Origin: Bradysia coprophila
Taxonomy: Eukaryota; Arthropoda; Insecta; Diptera; Sciaridae
Assembly: GCF_014529535.1 (NCBI RefSeq)
Contig: NC_050738.1
Coordinates: forward strand, 9,333,410 to 9,397,409
Direction: 5' to 3'
Length of the DNA stretch: 64,000 nucleotides
Position numbers and translations under genes: made by a program. Numbering within the stretch: the stretch's first letter is position 1; the number at the start of each line of letters is the position of its first letter. Below, piece after piece: positions 47,721 to 59,721 of this stretch. The notes beneath the pieces were generated by a model. It saw only the letters and a program-made list of their open reading frames with translations, was not told the origin of the DNA and searched no databases.

Positions 47721-48107
47721 TGACATTTTGTAGATGAGTTGAAAAATGTAGCAGATGTTGACATTGTCAGTGATGAAACATTTTGTTTGTTTGAATAACC
47801 GTGAATGAAATGCATTCATTCTATTCACAACCTATTATTCACGAGACATATTCTTAGGGATTTATTGTTCTGTTTAGTATTTAGTAGGGTGAGCGTACCA
47901 ATCTTCGGACAAGAATGACTTGTTGAACATCTATTGGTCTTTCATTCATAAAAAAGTTTATGAAATGAAAGAACATAGGTGTCCGCACAGAAAATAAGTT
48001 CAAGTTCAAGTTTTCAAGGTTCTGAAAGAACAGGATTCCTCAAACTATAAGTAGTGAGTGTGTTTTTAAAATTTGGTGTCATCCACCACTGTGGTTTTCT
48101 TCAAGGC

Positions 48108-48357
48108 TCTGAAAGAACAGGTTAAGACACTCACGAAGTCGGGTGACACGCAAATTTTGACAAATAGATGCTTTTTGTTGGACAAACTCATTACAGATTG
48201 TTTGAAATGTCAACTTGAAGAAAAGAAACTTTTTGTCAAGTTGACATTTCAAACAATCTGTAATGCATGTGTTCAACAAAAAGCATCTATTTGTCAAAAT
48301 TTGCGTGTCACCCGCCTTCGTGATCAAATCAGAAGTGTCTTAACCTGTTCTTTCAGA
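48108..48357. repeat. Long hairpin, arms of about 111-122 nt
   Basis: The arms 48108-48218 and 48236-48357 are inverted copies with few mismatches around a 17-nt spacer. The outer ends are TCTGAAAGAACAGGTTAAGA and its inverse, and copies of the end GAAAGAACAGG stand alone at about 48022 and, inverted, near 48372. Frames open on both strands are a by-product of the palindrome. It is likely a MITE, and if transcribed it would make a long double-stranded RNA. Confidence 0.9.
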
Positions 48358-48409
48358 ACCTTGGTTTTCTTAACCTGTTCTTTCAGAACTTTACAAGTTT
48401 TGAAGGAGT

Positions 48410-48470
48410 TGGTAAAAATTGATGAAATTTCCAACGAAAAAATTGACTTACCACGACATAATCAACGTAC
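48410..48470 (-). repeat. Partial duplicate of the Unr first-exon donor
   Basis: About 55 bp closely match about 47605-47668, including the splice donor GTAAGTCAATTTTTTCG on the minus strand and the flanking CGTTGAT. The copy lies 0.8 kb further upstream. Confidence 0.8.
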
Positions 48471-48493
48471 GCTTAGATACACAGACGCTTAGA

Positions 48494-48698
48494 CAATGAA
48501 AGTAAATATATAGGTATGGTCAAACGTTCAAATTTGTTCTAGCCGGAGCACATACGGATTTGCATGGCGCCACTTCAAACGAACTCATTTCTAGTGCAAA
48601 TTTCCACTAGAAATGAGTTCGTTTGAGGTGGCGCCATGCAAATTCGTATGTGCTCCGACTTGTATGGACTGGCCATACCTACTTATCTACTTTCATTG
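48494..48698. mobile_element. 205-bp MITE with 8-bp TSD
   Basis: The direct repeat CGCTTAGA flanks the element exactly (48486-48493 and 48699-48706). The ends are CAATGAAAGTA and inverse, and the element folds over its whole length, with a 53-bp near-perfect inner stem (48544-48596 with 48605-48657). The 8-bp duplication fits a hAT-derived MITE. Confidence 0.9.
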
Positions 48699-48942
48699 CG
48701 CTTAGATACCTAGCTACTATAATAGGGAAATGCTGTTTGGAAACTAAGACTCGATAGTAATAGATTTTCGTAAAATTCTATCACATTTTTAGTATATTTC
48801 GTCATAAAATTACTACTGAACCAACTTCACTGCTAAATGACATTTCATGGATATTGACAAGAGTGAAGTTATTAAAATAGAGCGCAAAGAATGTAGCACT
48901 GAAAATAATTGTGGTACCTTTACAGTCTAACCAAGGTTCCAT

Positions 48943-49361
48943 ATGGGCAATTTCGAAAAGATCGGTTTCCACAAGCTTTTGTTCAATAAAAAAAACTATT
49001 TAGGTCAAGTGGACCAAAAAACATCATATTCTCTCACCAATAGAGCCAAAAAACAACTTTTTCTCTCACATTTTCTTTCACTTTTCGTTCCCACTCACGT
49101 CACTTTTTGCGTATTGCTAAGGATTTCATGCAATTGTTATGAATAAAATGTTTGATAATAAAGTAGATTGTTGTTATGTATTGTTTGGAATGTGACTTTT
49201 TGATCAGCCTGAATGAAAAATATGTCACCCGGAACAAAAAGGTTTGTTTTCACCCAGGTGGTGAAAACGTCCAAGGGTGGAGAATGCCAAAAGTAACATT
49301 AGAACCACAAAATTTTTTATCAGATTCTCAATGCATCGTCTGTTTTCCATCTATACAATAA
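48943..49361 (+). other. Two short ATG-started ORFs, unassigned
   Basis: Frames at 48943-49146 (MGNFEKIGFHKLLFNKKNYL) and 49176-49361 (MYCLECDFLISLNEKYVTRN) run on the plus strand toward the receptor cluster. Neither matches a family I recognise, and no splice pattern joins them convincingly. Confidence 0.2.
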
Positions 49362-49446
49362 AAAAACAAATTAATCTTGAAATTCAAAATTTTAAAAACT
49401 CAATTTTATTTGTATAAAATTCTGTAAATAATTCATTCATCCTTCC

Positions 49447-51157
49447 TTACACCTTTGATGTTACAAAAAATTGAATAAAAATTATTATGTACATGCAGCA
49501 GCTAGCAGCTATCTGCAATAAATTTGAATGATTCTTTTAGAATCGTCAGGTTCACAACTTGTAAAGAACTTACACCCGCCAGATATTGTCTGTCAATAGT
49601 AAAGAAACCACTTCCTGAAACGTATATCGGGAGGGAAGTTATTTGACTGCAAATTTCCTGTTTCAAATGATAGAGTTGCACATGGTCTGACGCCCAAAAT
49701 GCATATAATTCGATGCCTTCAATCAGATGTTTTATCTGTATACGTGGTAGAATGAGATTAATTTGTAAAATTTAAGAAAATGTTTACGAAACCTTTAGTG
49801 CACTAGACTGGCAAGAGTTTACTAAGATGAAGAGCATCGTCATACCGTAAAGCATTGAAAACAAACCTTCTGCAATCAATTTTTATTAGAAATATTATTT
49901 CGACAAATGTAGGGGCCATAAGATTTCTGTGTTAAAATCAAACTTCAAAAACACAATTGCTCAATGATAGCTATTAACAACCAAGATCTTTTGCAAAATT
50001 CTTCAGACTATCACAGACTTCTTCTACTTCTTTCGACCTGGGCGCCGATTTTCATGCATTCGTAACTTCATGATATTGTAACTTGACAGTTCTTATGGAA
50101 TTTTATACAAGCATCTGTCAAGTTACGAATACTTGGAGACAGATGTCATGAGAATTGATGCCCTGAGCATTTTCACCGAAATCATCTAAATTTTGCTAGA
50201 TAAGTTATTGCTTGTAATTGTCGTCAATGTCTATATATCTACTAGCATAGCACTGCTCCTAGCGTTAACATATAAAATATTCGGAGGCTGATCAAATCTC
50301 AGCAGGAGCAGTGCTATGCATTCGAGATGAAAAAAATACATGCCCATTAGTGGCAGCGTATCCCATTTGAGTTCCAATGCAAGAAAAATCCAGTAAAGCT
50401 GAGATGTTACATAAATAAATGAATTGATGATCAGAAACAGTAAATTCCAACCGAAAAACATGTTGATCTGCGAAACTAATATCCAAAGGTCCATGTGCAT
50501 CAACTTAACATTTTTCAAAATTTCAATTTTCATTGACAAATGTGAGAAGGTGATTGTGTTCGTTATTTGTTCGTTGATCTCCAAAATAAACGTTGTGACG
50601 ATGTCACCGAACAGAATTATATGAATTACCGCGAACGGAGTTATCAGTCGAAGCGAAGAAGTAAGCAAAGGCGACCACATCTTTGAGCCAACGTTAGTTG
50701 AATCCGAAGCTTGCACAACTTCGACAAAAAGTAGTCCTTGCGACACAAAATACAAACAGAAAATGGACACAACTTTCAGATAGTAGTGAAACCTCATATT
50801 TCTAGGGGCTTTATACCAGAATTTCTCTTTTCCCCTTTTCTCAATTTGGCGAATTCGATAAATGATATTTTGATAGGTCGATTTATAATAAAAGCACTGA
50901 AAAGTGGCTGATAAAAGCACCAGAACAAACGTTAAATGTGAAGCAAAGTTAATAAGTGTATGAATGGAACTGAACGATTCAAAATTGGGAAAGACAAATA
51001 TGAAGGTTGCAATGCATAAACCAACAGTCGACGATAATAATATCGGCAAGAGGTCAAGGAAGTGTTTAAAATATTTTTTTCCTTTTTTTGTAATCGGAGC
51101 TAGGCCGATGCATCTGTTAAAACAAAATTGAAGCTTGAAAGATTCTAAAACGGACAT
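49447..51157 (-). CDS. Gustatory receptor (7tm_7), gene 1
   Basis: Four exons (51157-50344, 49869-49793, 49735-49574, 49512-49447) give about 372 residues. ATG 51157 (MSVLESFKL) is used because the same start is conserved in its paralogues. The long first exon holds six hydrophobic segments. The short exons carry the family's C-terminal features: GMTMLFILVNSC, then SGSGFFTIDRQYLAG and the final YIIIFIQFF, which corresponds to the TYhhhhhQF signature of insect gustatory receptors. Such proteins are ligand-gated cation channels in sensory neuron membranes. Exon 1 would have to end in a GC donor (ATGG|GCATGT), because the nearby GT would shift the frame. AATAAA lies at 49405-49410 on the minus strand. 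The ligand is unknown. Confidence 0.82.
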
Positions 51158-51943
51158 TTCTTTCAATAAAACTGAAATACTTTTAATGAAACCGGACCTA
51201 TTTCCTTCGGTGTTTCGGTGCGACTAAATGAAATTGATGGTGTCGAAATTCAATCGAATCAAAGAGACCTAGGTCAATCAAACATTACAAAATCGAAATT
51301 AAACAGACCGTTTAATTATAGATAGCAAATAATGAAAGGGACAAAAATGTTGACATTGTGAATGGGTTTTCAATGGGTGAGTAGCGGGAAACATGCAAAA
51401 ACGAAGTCTTAATTTCTTTCGAATGAATGTGAGTACGAATACAACTTCTATCGAATTTAAATTTTCAATGTATAACGGTAGATAAACAGTACCTTAACTT
51501 ATGAACTTTGTTACAATTTGTAATGCTACAATATTTTTACCAACAGTTTCTACTTTCTTTTCTTGATGATTTCCAACGACAATAAATCATTTGACAAATA
51601 TTTGTGTAACCTCGTAGGCAGACAACATAATACATGTCAGCACTTGAAGTGTAACAAATATTTTTCGGTAAAAAACGCTCTTTGTCGTGTTTATTGAATT
51701 ACTAGCTATTTTAAATGACTTTGTTTGAATGCCGTTTTCTTTTGACTAGTAAACAGATAACCGCTAAAAATTTACCTCCTCAGCCTTGTTTAAAATGACC
51801 AAGCGGCATACTTTTGGTAATAGATTTAGATTAGATTATGCAAACAAATCGTGAGCAAATGTATAAAGTTCATGGAGGATTGTCATATCATGCCAGAACG
51901 TTAGTAAGCGGGCGTGAAGCAAGTCCATCTATCTTTGACGACA

Positions 51944-53681
51944 CAAAAAACTGAATGAAAATTCTTATATGCATTCAGCTAGCCCCTATCTACAATTTTT
52001 TTTTTAATTTTCACGGAATCGTTGTAACCCCAGACATATATTGTCGGTTAATATAAAAAAGACACTACCTAAGACGTTTATCGCATTTATCTGAAAATTT
52101 CCTGTTTCAAATGAAACCTGTACATAGATGGTCAATAATATGCAGTGCAACTTAACGTATGATCTAAATTTCTATTAACATTTCCAAAGATGCAACAGTA
52201 ATTGCCAAGTCTACTAATTCTTTTGATCTGAGCGTTTTCAACAAATTAGTGCAAAATCTTTTACTTCATTGATTTTAACATAAATTTTGCTATATAAGAC
52301 CGCATAAAGTAGAGATCGTTGCTTGTCAAAAATGTCAGCAGTGTTTCATCCTTGTCGATAACAAATGAACTGATAAAAAGCACTGTTCTGTTTAGATGGA
52401 CCATGTTGGTTATAGTATCTAGGACATGTTCAGTGCCGGACTGGCCCTATGGGCGTTCGGGCGATTCCCGAAAGGCCTTTTGATTTTTGAATGGATAAAT
52501 GACAACGAAGGGCTTTTTGAAAAATTTCTCCATACAACGCCCGAAGGGCTTTCTTGAGCCAGTCCGGCACTGGATATGTTTTACAGGTGGAGTAAATAGT
52601 CATTTTACAGTTCACATACTATTGTCATCCTATTCTACTGTGAAGCATATTTTACAGGCGATAGGTGAATAATAGTATTTTACATAACTAGGGATAAATA
52701 GATGAAAAGTAGAGTTTTCGTGTGTAAACAAAAATACGAAAACAAAACTTTTCACTTTTATGCCGAGTTATGTAATGGATTTTACATGACGAGAGGGTCG
52801 AAAAAGTATGGTTTCGACGCATGTACCATGTAAAATTAGTCAAAATGATAAAAATACATGCCCATTAGTGCCAGCGTATTCCATTTCAGTTCCAATGCAA
52901 GAAAAATCCAGTATAACTGTGCCGTCACGTAAACAAATGAATTGATAATCAGAAACAGTAAATTCCAACCGAAAAACATGTTGATCTGCGTAACTAATAT
53001 CCAAATGTCCATGTGTATCAATTTAATACTTTTGAGAAATTCAATTTTCATTGACGAATGAAAAAAGGTGATTGAATTTGTTTTCTTTATTTGTTCGTTG
53101 ATCTCCGAGATGAACATTGTGACGATATCACCGAACAGAACTATATGAATTACCGCGAACGGAGTTATTAGTCGAAGTGTAGAATTTAGAAAAGATGACC
53201 ACAATTTCGAGCTAACCGGAGTCGAATCCGAAGCTTGCAAAACTTCGACAAAAAGTAGTCCTTGCGAGACAAAATAGAAACAGAAAATGCAAACAACTTT
53301 CATGACGTAGTGAAACTTCATATTCCTAGGGGTTTTATACCAAAATTTCTCTTTTCCTCTTTTCTCAATTTGGCGAATTCGATAAATAATATTTTGATAG
53401 TTAGACTTATAGTAAGAAGACTGACAATTGGCTGATAAAAGCACCAGAAAAAAACTTAAATGTAAAGCAAAATTAATGATTGTATGAATGGGGCTAAATG
53501 ATTCAAAATGGGGAACGACAAATATGAAAGTTACGATGCATAAACCAGCAATTGATGATAAAAAAACCGGCAAGAGGTCAAGGAATTGTTTAAAATATGT
53601 TTTTCCTCTTTTAGTAATCGGAGCTAAGCCAATAAATCTGTTAAAACTAAGTAGAAGCTTAAAAGATTCTAAAATGGACAT
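51944..53681 (-). pseudogene. Gustatory receptor, gene 2 (decayed 3' part)
   Basis: Exon 1 (53681-52862) is fully open and about 90% like gene 1 in protein (MSILESFKLLLSFNRFIGLA...). It ends at the same GC donor (ATGG|GCATGT). The downstream exons are ruined. An exon-3 relic at about 52020-52150 keeps HLKQEIF, but its frame is broken. The exon-4 relic at about 51944-52003 has TGA in place of the Cys codon before MYIIIF. A faint exon-2 match lies near 52180-52220. Unless spliced to other exons, the gene cannot make a complete seven-helix receptor. Confidence 0.8.
52431..52572. mobile_element. 142-bp hAT-type MITE
   Basis: The ends are CAGTGCCGGACTGGC and the exact inverse. Flanks GACATGTT and GATATGTT form an 8-bp target-site duplication with one mismatch. 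It sits in the intron region of the decayed receptor gene 2. Confidence 0.88.
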
Positions 53682-54601
53682 TTCTTTCAATAAAACTGAA
53701 CGCAGAACCGAAATACTTTAAATGAAAACGGACCTACTTTCTTTGGTGTTTCTATGCGACTAGATTCAATTGAATCGGAAACACCTGGATGAATCAAATA
53801 TTACGAAACCAAAAATTACACAAACCATTTAATTATAGATAGCAAATAATGAAAAGAATTGAAATGTTGACAGTATGAATTGGCTTGCAATGATAGAGTT
53901 GCGGGAAAGCCTTGAGAATAACCTTCTAGCGATTTTGAATACATTAAGTCAAATATATCGGTAGATACTAAGTACAGTGGAAAAAACAGAAAGAAACGAT
54001 AAGTACAGTAGTTTATGAACGGACATAATTATAATGTAACGATTCTAGCGTGGTAATGATTCTAGACTGCAAACAACGCATCATTTGATAGCGTTGTGCT
54101 AAATACCTGTTCAGAGTTGTGTAATACAAAAAGGAAATGAAATTGTAATGATATAATATCGTTGCGGACAGGCTCTACTTTTATTGATGGTTTCCAACGA
54201 CAATGAATCATTTGACAAATATTTGTGTAACCTCGTACGCAGACATAATACATGTAAGTATTTAAGAAGCAACAAAAATATTTCGTTATAAAAGCCCATT
54301 GTCATTTTTATTGAATCACTAGCTATGACCTAAAGCGATTCGTTTGAACGCTGCTTTCTTCGACGTGTAACCGATAAAATAATGTACTTCCTCAACAGTA
54401 CATATCCTTTTAAGTGGTTTAAGTGGACCAAACCAAGTAACGAAGATTTAATAACAGATTAGATATGCAAACAAATCCTGAACCAATGTAAAAGTTCTTC
54501 TAGATTGCCATACAGAAAATAAATGAGGAAAATGAGACGACATTTTAAGTTCAAAAAATAAAAATTTGATTTTATTTGCATAAAATTCGAAAGATCTTTC
54601 C

Positions 54602-56425
54602 TTATACGTTTGACGATACAAAAAACTGAATGAAAATTATTATGTACATGCAGCAGCTAGCAGCTATCTACAAGAAATTTTTATGATTTTTCACGGAATC
54701 ATCGGATTCACAACTTAAAAAACTCACCCCAGCCAGATATTGTCGGTCAATAGTGAAAAAGCCGCTACCTGAAACGTATATTGGCAGGGAATTTATTTGA
54801 CTGAAGATTTCCTGTTTCAAATGATATAGCTGCGTATGGTCTGACGCCCAAAACGCATACAATTCGATGCCTTCAATTAAATGCCTTATCTGCACACAGT
54901 AAAATTTTATAAATACATAAAATTATGGAAATGTTTAGGACACCTTTAATGCACTAGACTGGCACGAGTTTACTAAAATGAATAGCATCGTCATTCCGTA
55001 TAACAGTGAGAGCAAACCTTCTGTAATCGATTTTTATTAGAAATGATTCAAACAATTAAATTTTGATTTTTGTTGAAATTCTGGAAATTCTAGTCTACAA
55101 TTATACATAAAACTATGTGATTCCAATGATGTAATGGTTATTTGTTTACCAAAGGGAGAAAATAGGAAATTCCAAGAAGAGTGAAAGTTTTTGCCTAGAG
55201 CGAAGCGAGACGTGCAATTCGCTCGGGTTGGAATTTCCTATTTTCTCCCCAAAACACGTAATATTTCATCCGAGCTTGGCCTGAATAACCCTTTTTATCC
55301 ACGAAACAAATACATCAATTTATTTCATCATTTTTTAAACCCTAAACAGAGTGACTGTTGCAAAGAGAAAAACTCTTGTCCTATGGGGGGAAAAAAGAGT
55401 TGAGAAAATGGCAATTTTCTCACCTGAACTGTCAACAAAATGCTATCTTCTCACCGCATTTGAGTGGAGAAAATATGGTTATTAACGCCGCATGGATGAA
55501 AAATACTTTTCACATTAACGAAGTGACTTGTATAACGATTATTGACCGAGTCTTCAGCTTCAGCTCGGATAAACAAACTTCACACAAGCACTATTTCCAG
55601 CTCAGCATACGACCTACCGATCAGTGCCAGCGTATTCCATTTCAGTTCCAATGCGAGGAAAATCCAATATAACTGATACGTTATATACACAAATGAATTG
55701 ATGATCAGAAACAGTAAATTCCAACCGAAAAACATGTTGATCTGCGTAACTAATTTCCAAAGGTCCATGTGCATCAATTTGATACTTTTTAAAATTTCAA
55801 GCTTCACCGACGAATGGGAAAAGGTGATCGTGATTAAGTTCGTTATTTGTTCGTTGATCTCCAAGATGAACATTGTGACAATATCACCGAATAGAATTAC
55901 ATGAATTGCCGCGAGTGGAGTTATTAAGCGGAGTACAGAAGTAAAAAAAGATGACCACAGTTTTGAACCTGTCGAAGTTTCCAATACTTCAACGAAAACT
56001 AGTCCTTGCGACACAAAAAACAAACAAAAAATGTACAGAACCTTCAGCAAATACTTAAACTTCATATTTCCAGGACTTTTATACCAAAATTTCTCTTTTC
56101 CTCTTTTCTCAATTTGACGAATCCGATAAATGATATTTTGGTACGTCGACTTGCAGCAAAAGGACTGACAATTGGCTGAGAGAAAAATCATGACGAAGCT
56201 TATTTGAGCAGCAAAATTAATTATTGTATGAATGGAACTGAATGACTGAAAATGTGGAAAAGCCAAAAGAAATGTTGCAATGCATAAACAAGCAATGGAC
56301 GATAATATGATTGGTAGGATGTAAAGCAACTGTTTCGACGAAGTTGCTGGTTTTCTGGTAATTGGAGCCAAACCGACGGTTTTATAAAAGAAAATCAGAG
56401 GCTTGAAAGGTTCTAAAATGGACAT
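54602..56425 (-). CDS. Gustatory receptor (7tm_7), gene 3
   Basis: Exons 56425-55618, 55020-54944, 54889-54728 and 54667-54602 join in phase into 370 residues, starting MSILEPFKPL. All introns are GT-AG, including a proper GT donor (GATCG|GTAGGT) where genes 1 and 2 have GC. The C-terminal motifs are GSGFFTIDRQYLAG and SCMYIIIFIQFF. Exon lengths 808/77/162/66 equal those of the plus-strand gene 4, which supports both models. AATAAA is at 54571-54576 on the minus strand. The open frame continues upstream of the chosen ATG, but its extra residues are not shared with the paralogues. It is expected in the plasma membrane of sensory neurons; ligand unknown. Confidence 0.87.
55154..55249. repeat. 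Inverted repeat of 21 bp in receptor gene 3 intron 1
   Basis: GGGAGAAAATAGGAAATTCC (55154) and its inverse (to 55249) enclose about 54 bp. Further GAGAAAATGG/CCATTTTCTC-like pieces lie near 55425-55470, so a foldback-type element probably occupies this intron. Confidence 0.7.
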
Positions 56426-58359
56426 TTCTTTTCCGATACAATGGAACAAAAGACCGAAATTCTTGTAATAATAACGCACGTATTTCCTTCGCCGTTTCAA
56501 TGCTACTAAATATAAGAAATGAAATATGGTTATTTGACTCAAAGAGATCCTTATCAATCAAACATACAAAGCGAGTATAAGCAAAGTTAAATAAACAAAT
56601 CAATTATAGACACTAAATAATGAAAATGTTAAGAGTTTATGTAAGTTGCGGGAATACTGAATACACACAATACAACACGGCGGGAGAAATTAAAGACGTC
56701 ACATTTTTGATTGGATTTTATCAGTCAAAAAATCCTTAAAGGGTGTAGGTAACGCAATTCCTTTTGTCTTTTACAAAATAACGGATATCGCTGTTGGTGA
56801 TGCATTCTGCGTCGGAATTGTTGGAATAGAAATTATGTTCATTATTTCTCAAACAATTTTTGAAATTTTTCGTAGCAGTGGCCTTACGTCAAGCCCGCTA
56901 ACTGACGTCTGGGCATGATAATTGTAACTACCTAATTTCCCCCGATAGTACTTATCTGCTTAAAAATGAAACTGCTGACTCATTTTTTTTTTTTTTGAGT
57001 ACGATTTCCTCATTTGATTTCCCGCAACTTTTTTCCTTTATTCATTTGAGTTAAAGTCTGTAGTTTCGATAGAATTGGTCAATCATCGAACTGTGAAAAA
57101 TGGGAATGGGCTCTATTATTTCGTGAAATGTACATTTTAATGGATAATGGAAGTGTTTACATCGTTCTCATGCATCCATTTAGCATTGAAAAATAAATTT
57201 TTATTGACGAAAACGTACCTTGTTTTGTAGGACCCTCAATTAGTTGAAGACCGAAAATCATTCGTATCGTTTATAGCGATAGAATCATTAGAGTTTCGTT
57301 AGATGACTGACTAATTTTTTCGTACTACACGCATGGAATTTTGAAAACCGACACATCTGTTTCTATGTTTTACTTTAGTTTTTGATTACGAAATTACTAC
57401 CGTTTTTAAAATTCCGAGCGTGTACATTTACAGAAGCAGACAAACGATGTCACTGAAAGAGGTCATAACGCCTAGTTGACCTATATATTGCAACAACACG
57501 TTCTATTTACTTATATGATACTACATTTATTGCTGCTTTTCAAGGACAATAAATCATTATAAAAACTTAAGAAGCAGGTACACGCACAAATATTGTTTAA
57601 TAAAATGATAAATCAATCGCTAATTTTGGTTAAGATAGAGGGGGAAGCAACTATAATTCTGCTAACGTAGTGAAAGTACGGATTAATAATTTCTGAAATA
57701 ACAGACGAACAATCGGCCATTCAATCGGCTATACATCTGTTATCGATAACGACGTCAAAAAAGACCAAATAGTTCTGACAAACGTTGTCTTATCTCGCAA
57801 ATTATATGTAAAAACAAATGAAGTAAAAGATTTTTATCAAACATTAGAAAACATTTTCAACAAAAGAAGTAACAGATTTAATGAAAATATCGTGAGACTC
57901 TTGATGTCGTCTGTAAAAGACTGAGAATCGTTTTAAAGGTGGATCACAGTTTATATTCGGACGTATGCAAATAGAATGCTTTTGAAGCGGAATTAATGAA
58001 ACAAAATTATATTTTCTAAAATTCATATAGTTTTCTTCAATTAAAATTGGCGATTGTTGGCTAGATGATTCAGGTTACACTCTTCAATGAGTATGTAGAA
58101 CTGAAACGGGCAAGAAAGGCTTAGTTCCATTTATACCAAGATTTACGCAAACTTTCGATATCTTAACTTGGATTTAACGTAAAGCTATGGTCTTCTTTTG
58201 TACGATTTATTTACATTTTTATTGCCTAATAAACATTTTATTGGTGAAGGAACTGTGTGAATGAAACCATGACTGAAATTTACCCAGATTTTATTCACCA
58301 TTTTCTCGTTAAACCCACGTACATGTGTACCACCACATAATTAGTCGAAACAAAAGAAA
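56426..58359. other. Intergenic between head-to-head receptor genes 3 and 4
   Basis: AT-rich, no gene seen. It contains one copy of the dispersed AATGAAGTAAAAGATT repeat (about 57816). It should hold the promoters of both receptor genes, but no specific motif can be assigned. Confidence 0.6.
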
Positions 58360-59665
58360 ATGTTACTCCCGAAACAATCTGGCATTTTATTTTCAATATT
58401 TCGATTCATTGGAATCGCGCCATATACTAGAAACACAAATATCCAATATTCACGAAAGATTGGACACCTAATACCGACGTTATTATCACCGATTCTCAGT
58501 TTGTGCTTAACGGTATTCCTGTTTATATTCCCACATTTCAAATCTCTGGGTCCCGTTCATACAATCATCAATTTCTCCCATATTTGGAGCATTTACTTTG
58601 CAATTTTCAGCGCAAATTATCAATGCTATTTTTCCACGTCCGCATATCGTAAAGCCAATTACCGAATTCGACAAATTGGAAAACGTTTTAGCGAAAAATC
58701 AGCAAGGAAACATATTTATCGCTTTCAACGTTGCTATAAAATCAAAATATTGATCATTTTCATACTATTTTTCGGTTCACAAGGCTTGGTATTTATTGAG
58801 GTATGGGTCATGTCCATGGATAGCGGACTATGGTCATCATTGACTGCTTCGTTGGTGATATCTTCTTTACGAATTCTGTATCCAATACACATTTCGCATA
58901 CCATACTTTATGCAGATATTCTGGCTTTGTTCATTAAAAGCGTTAATATACAAGCCCAAAATCCGACGATATGTTCGACTTCCTCGCAATTTCTAAGAAA
59001 TATCAAATCATTTCACATGGAATTATGGAAATTAACAGTCGAGATAAATGACTTTTTCGGGATACACCTCGTTTTCGTTATAATTAACTCGTTTATTTAC
59101 AACTTATACCAGATGTACTGGTTATTTATGGCGTTTCAACTAAATTGGGGATTGCTGGCTGTAGTTGGTAATTATACAAGACAGTGTTGAGGTAAATTTT
59201 GTGTTAGATTTATTTTGCTTCTTTTTTTCAATAGACGGTTTCGTATCATTATTATACGGATCGGTGAGTCTCTTTACTCTAGTAGAATCATGTCAATCCA
59301 GTAAATTGGAGGTATAAAAGTTGTAAACATTCTCTCCTGAAACTTTGTTTATCTAACAAACATTGTTCCGTCATTCCAGATCAACCTATTGGTCCAAAAT
59401 ATCGAACAAATTATCTTTTGGACGAACGACAATTTACACCTTCATCAGTTGAAACAAGAAGTTTTGCATCAAATCAATGTATTACCTATATGCATTAGCG
59501 CAAATCAATATTTTACCATTGATAGGAACTTTTTAGCTACGGTAAAATTGATATGCACTAAGAAAATGCGTCACATATTTACCGTTCAGCCTTTTTCAGA
59601 TTACTGCTGGTTGTTGTATGTATATCCTGATTTTCGTTCAATTCTTCTTAACCGTAAAGGAATAA
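58360..59665 (+). CDS. Gustatory receptor (7tm_7), gene 4 (diverged, opposite strand)
   Basis: Exons 58360-59167, 59235-59311, 59380-59541 and 59600-59665 join in phase into 370 residues starting MLLPKQSGILFSIFRFIGIA. All introns are short GT-AG. Shared family marks include YRIRQIGKR after the third helix, SFHMELWKLTVEINDFFG before the sixth, ISANQYFTIDRNFLAT, and YILIFVQFF at the C-terminus. AATAAA follows at 59716-59721. Identity to genes 1-3 is clearly lower than among them, but the intron positions and phases are the same, so the split is older. It is the only one of the four on the plus strand. The ligand is unknown. Confidence 0.88.
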
Positions 59666-59721
59666 GTGGGGAGCTTTAAGCTTCATAATGGTGTCGAATG
59701 TTATGTTGTTTGTAGAATAAA

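Noticed and set aside
48073-48492. Overlapping ORFs on both strands near 48.1-48.5 kb
   Set aside because: They arise from a long palindrome; both strands read alike and neither resembles a protein family.
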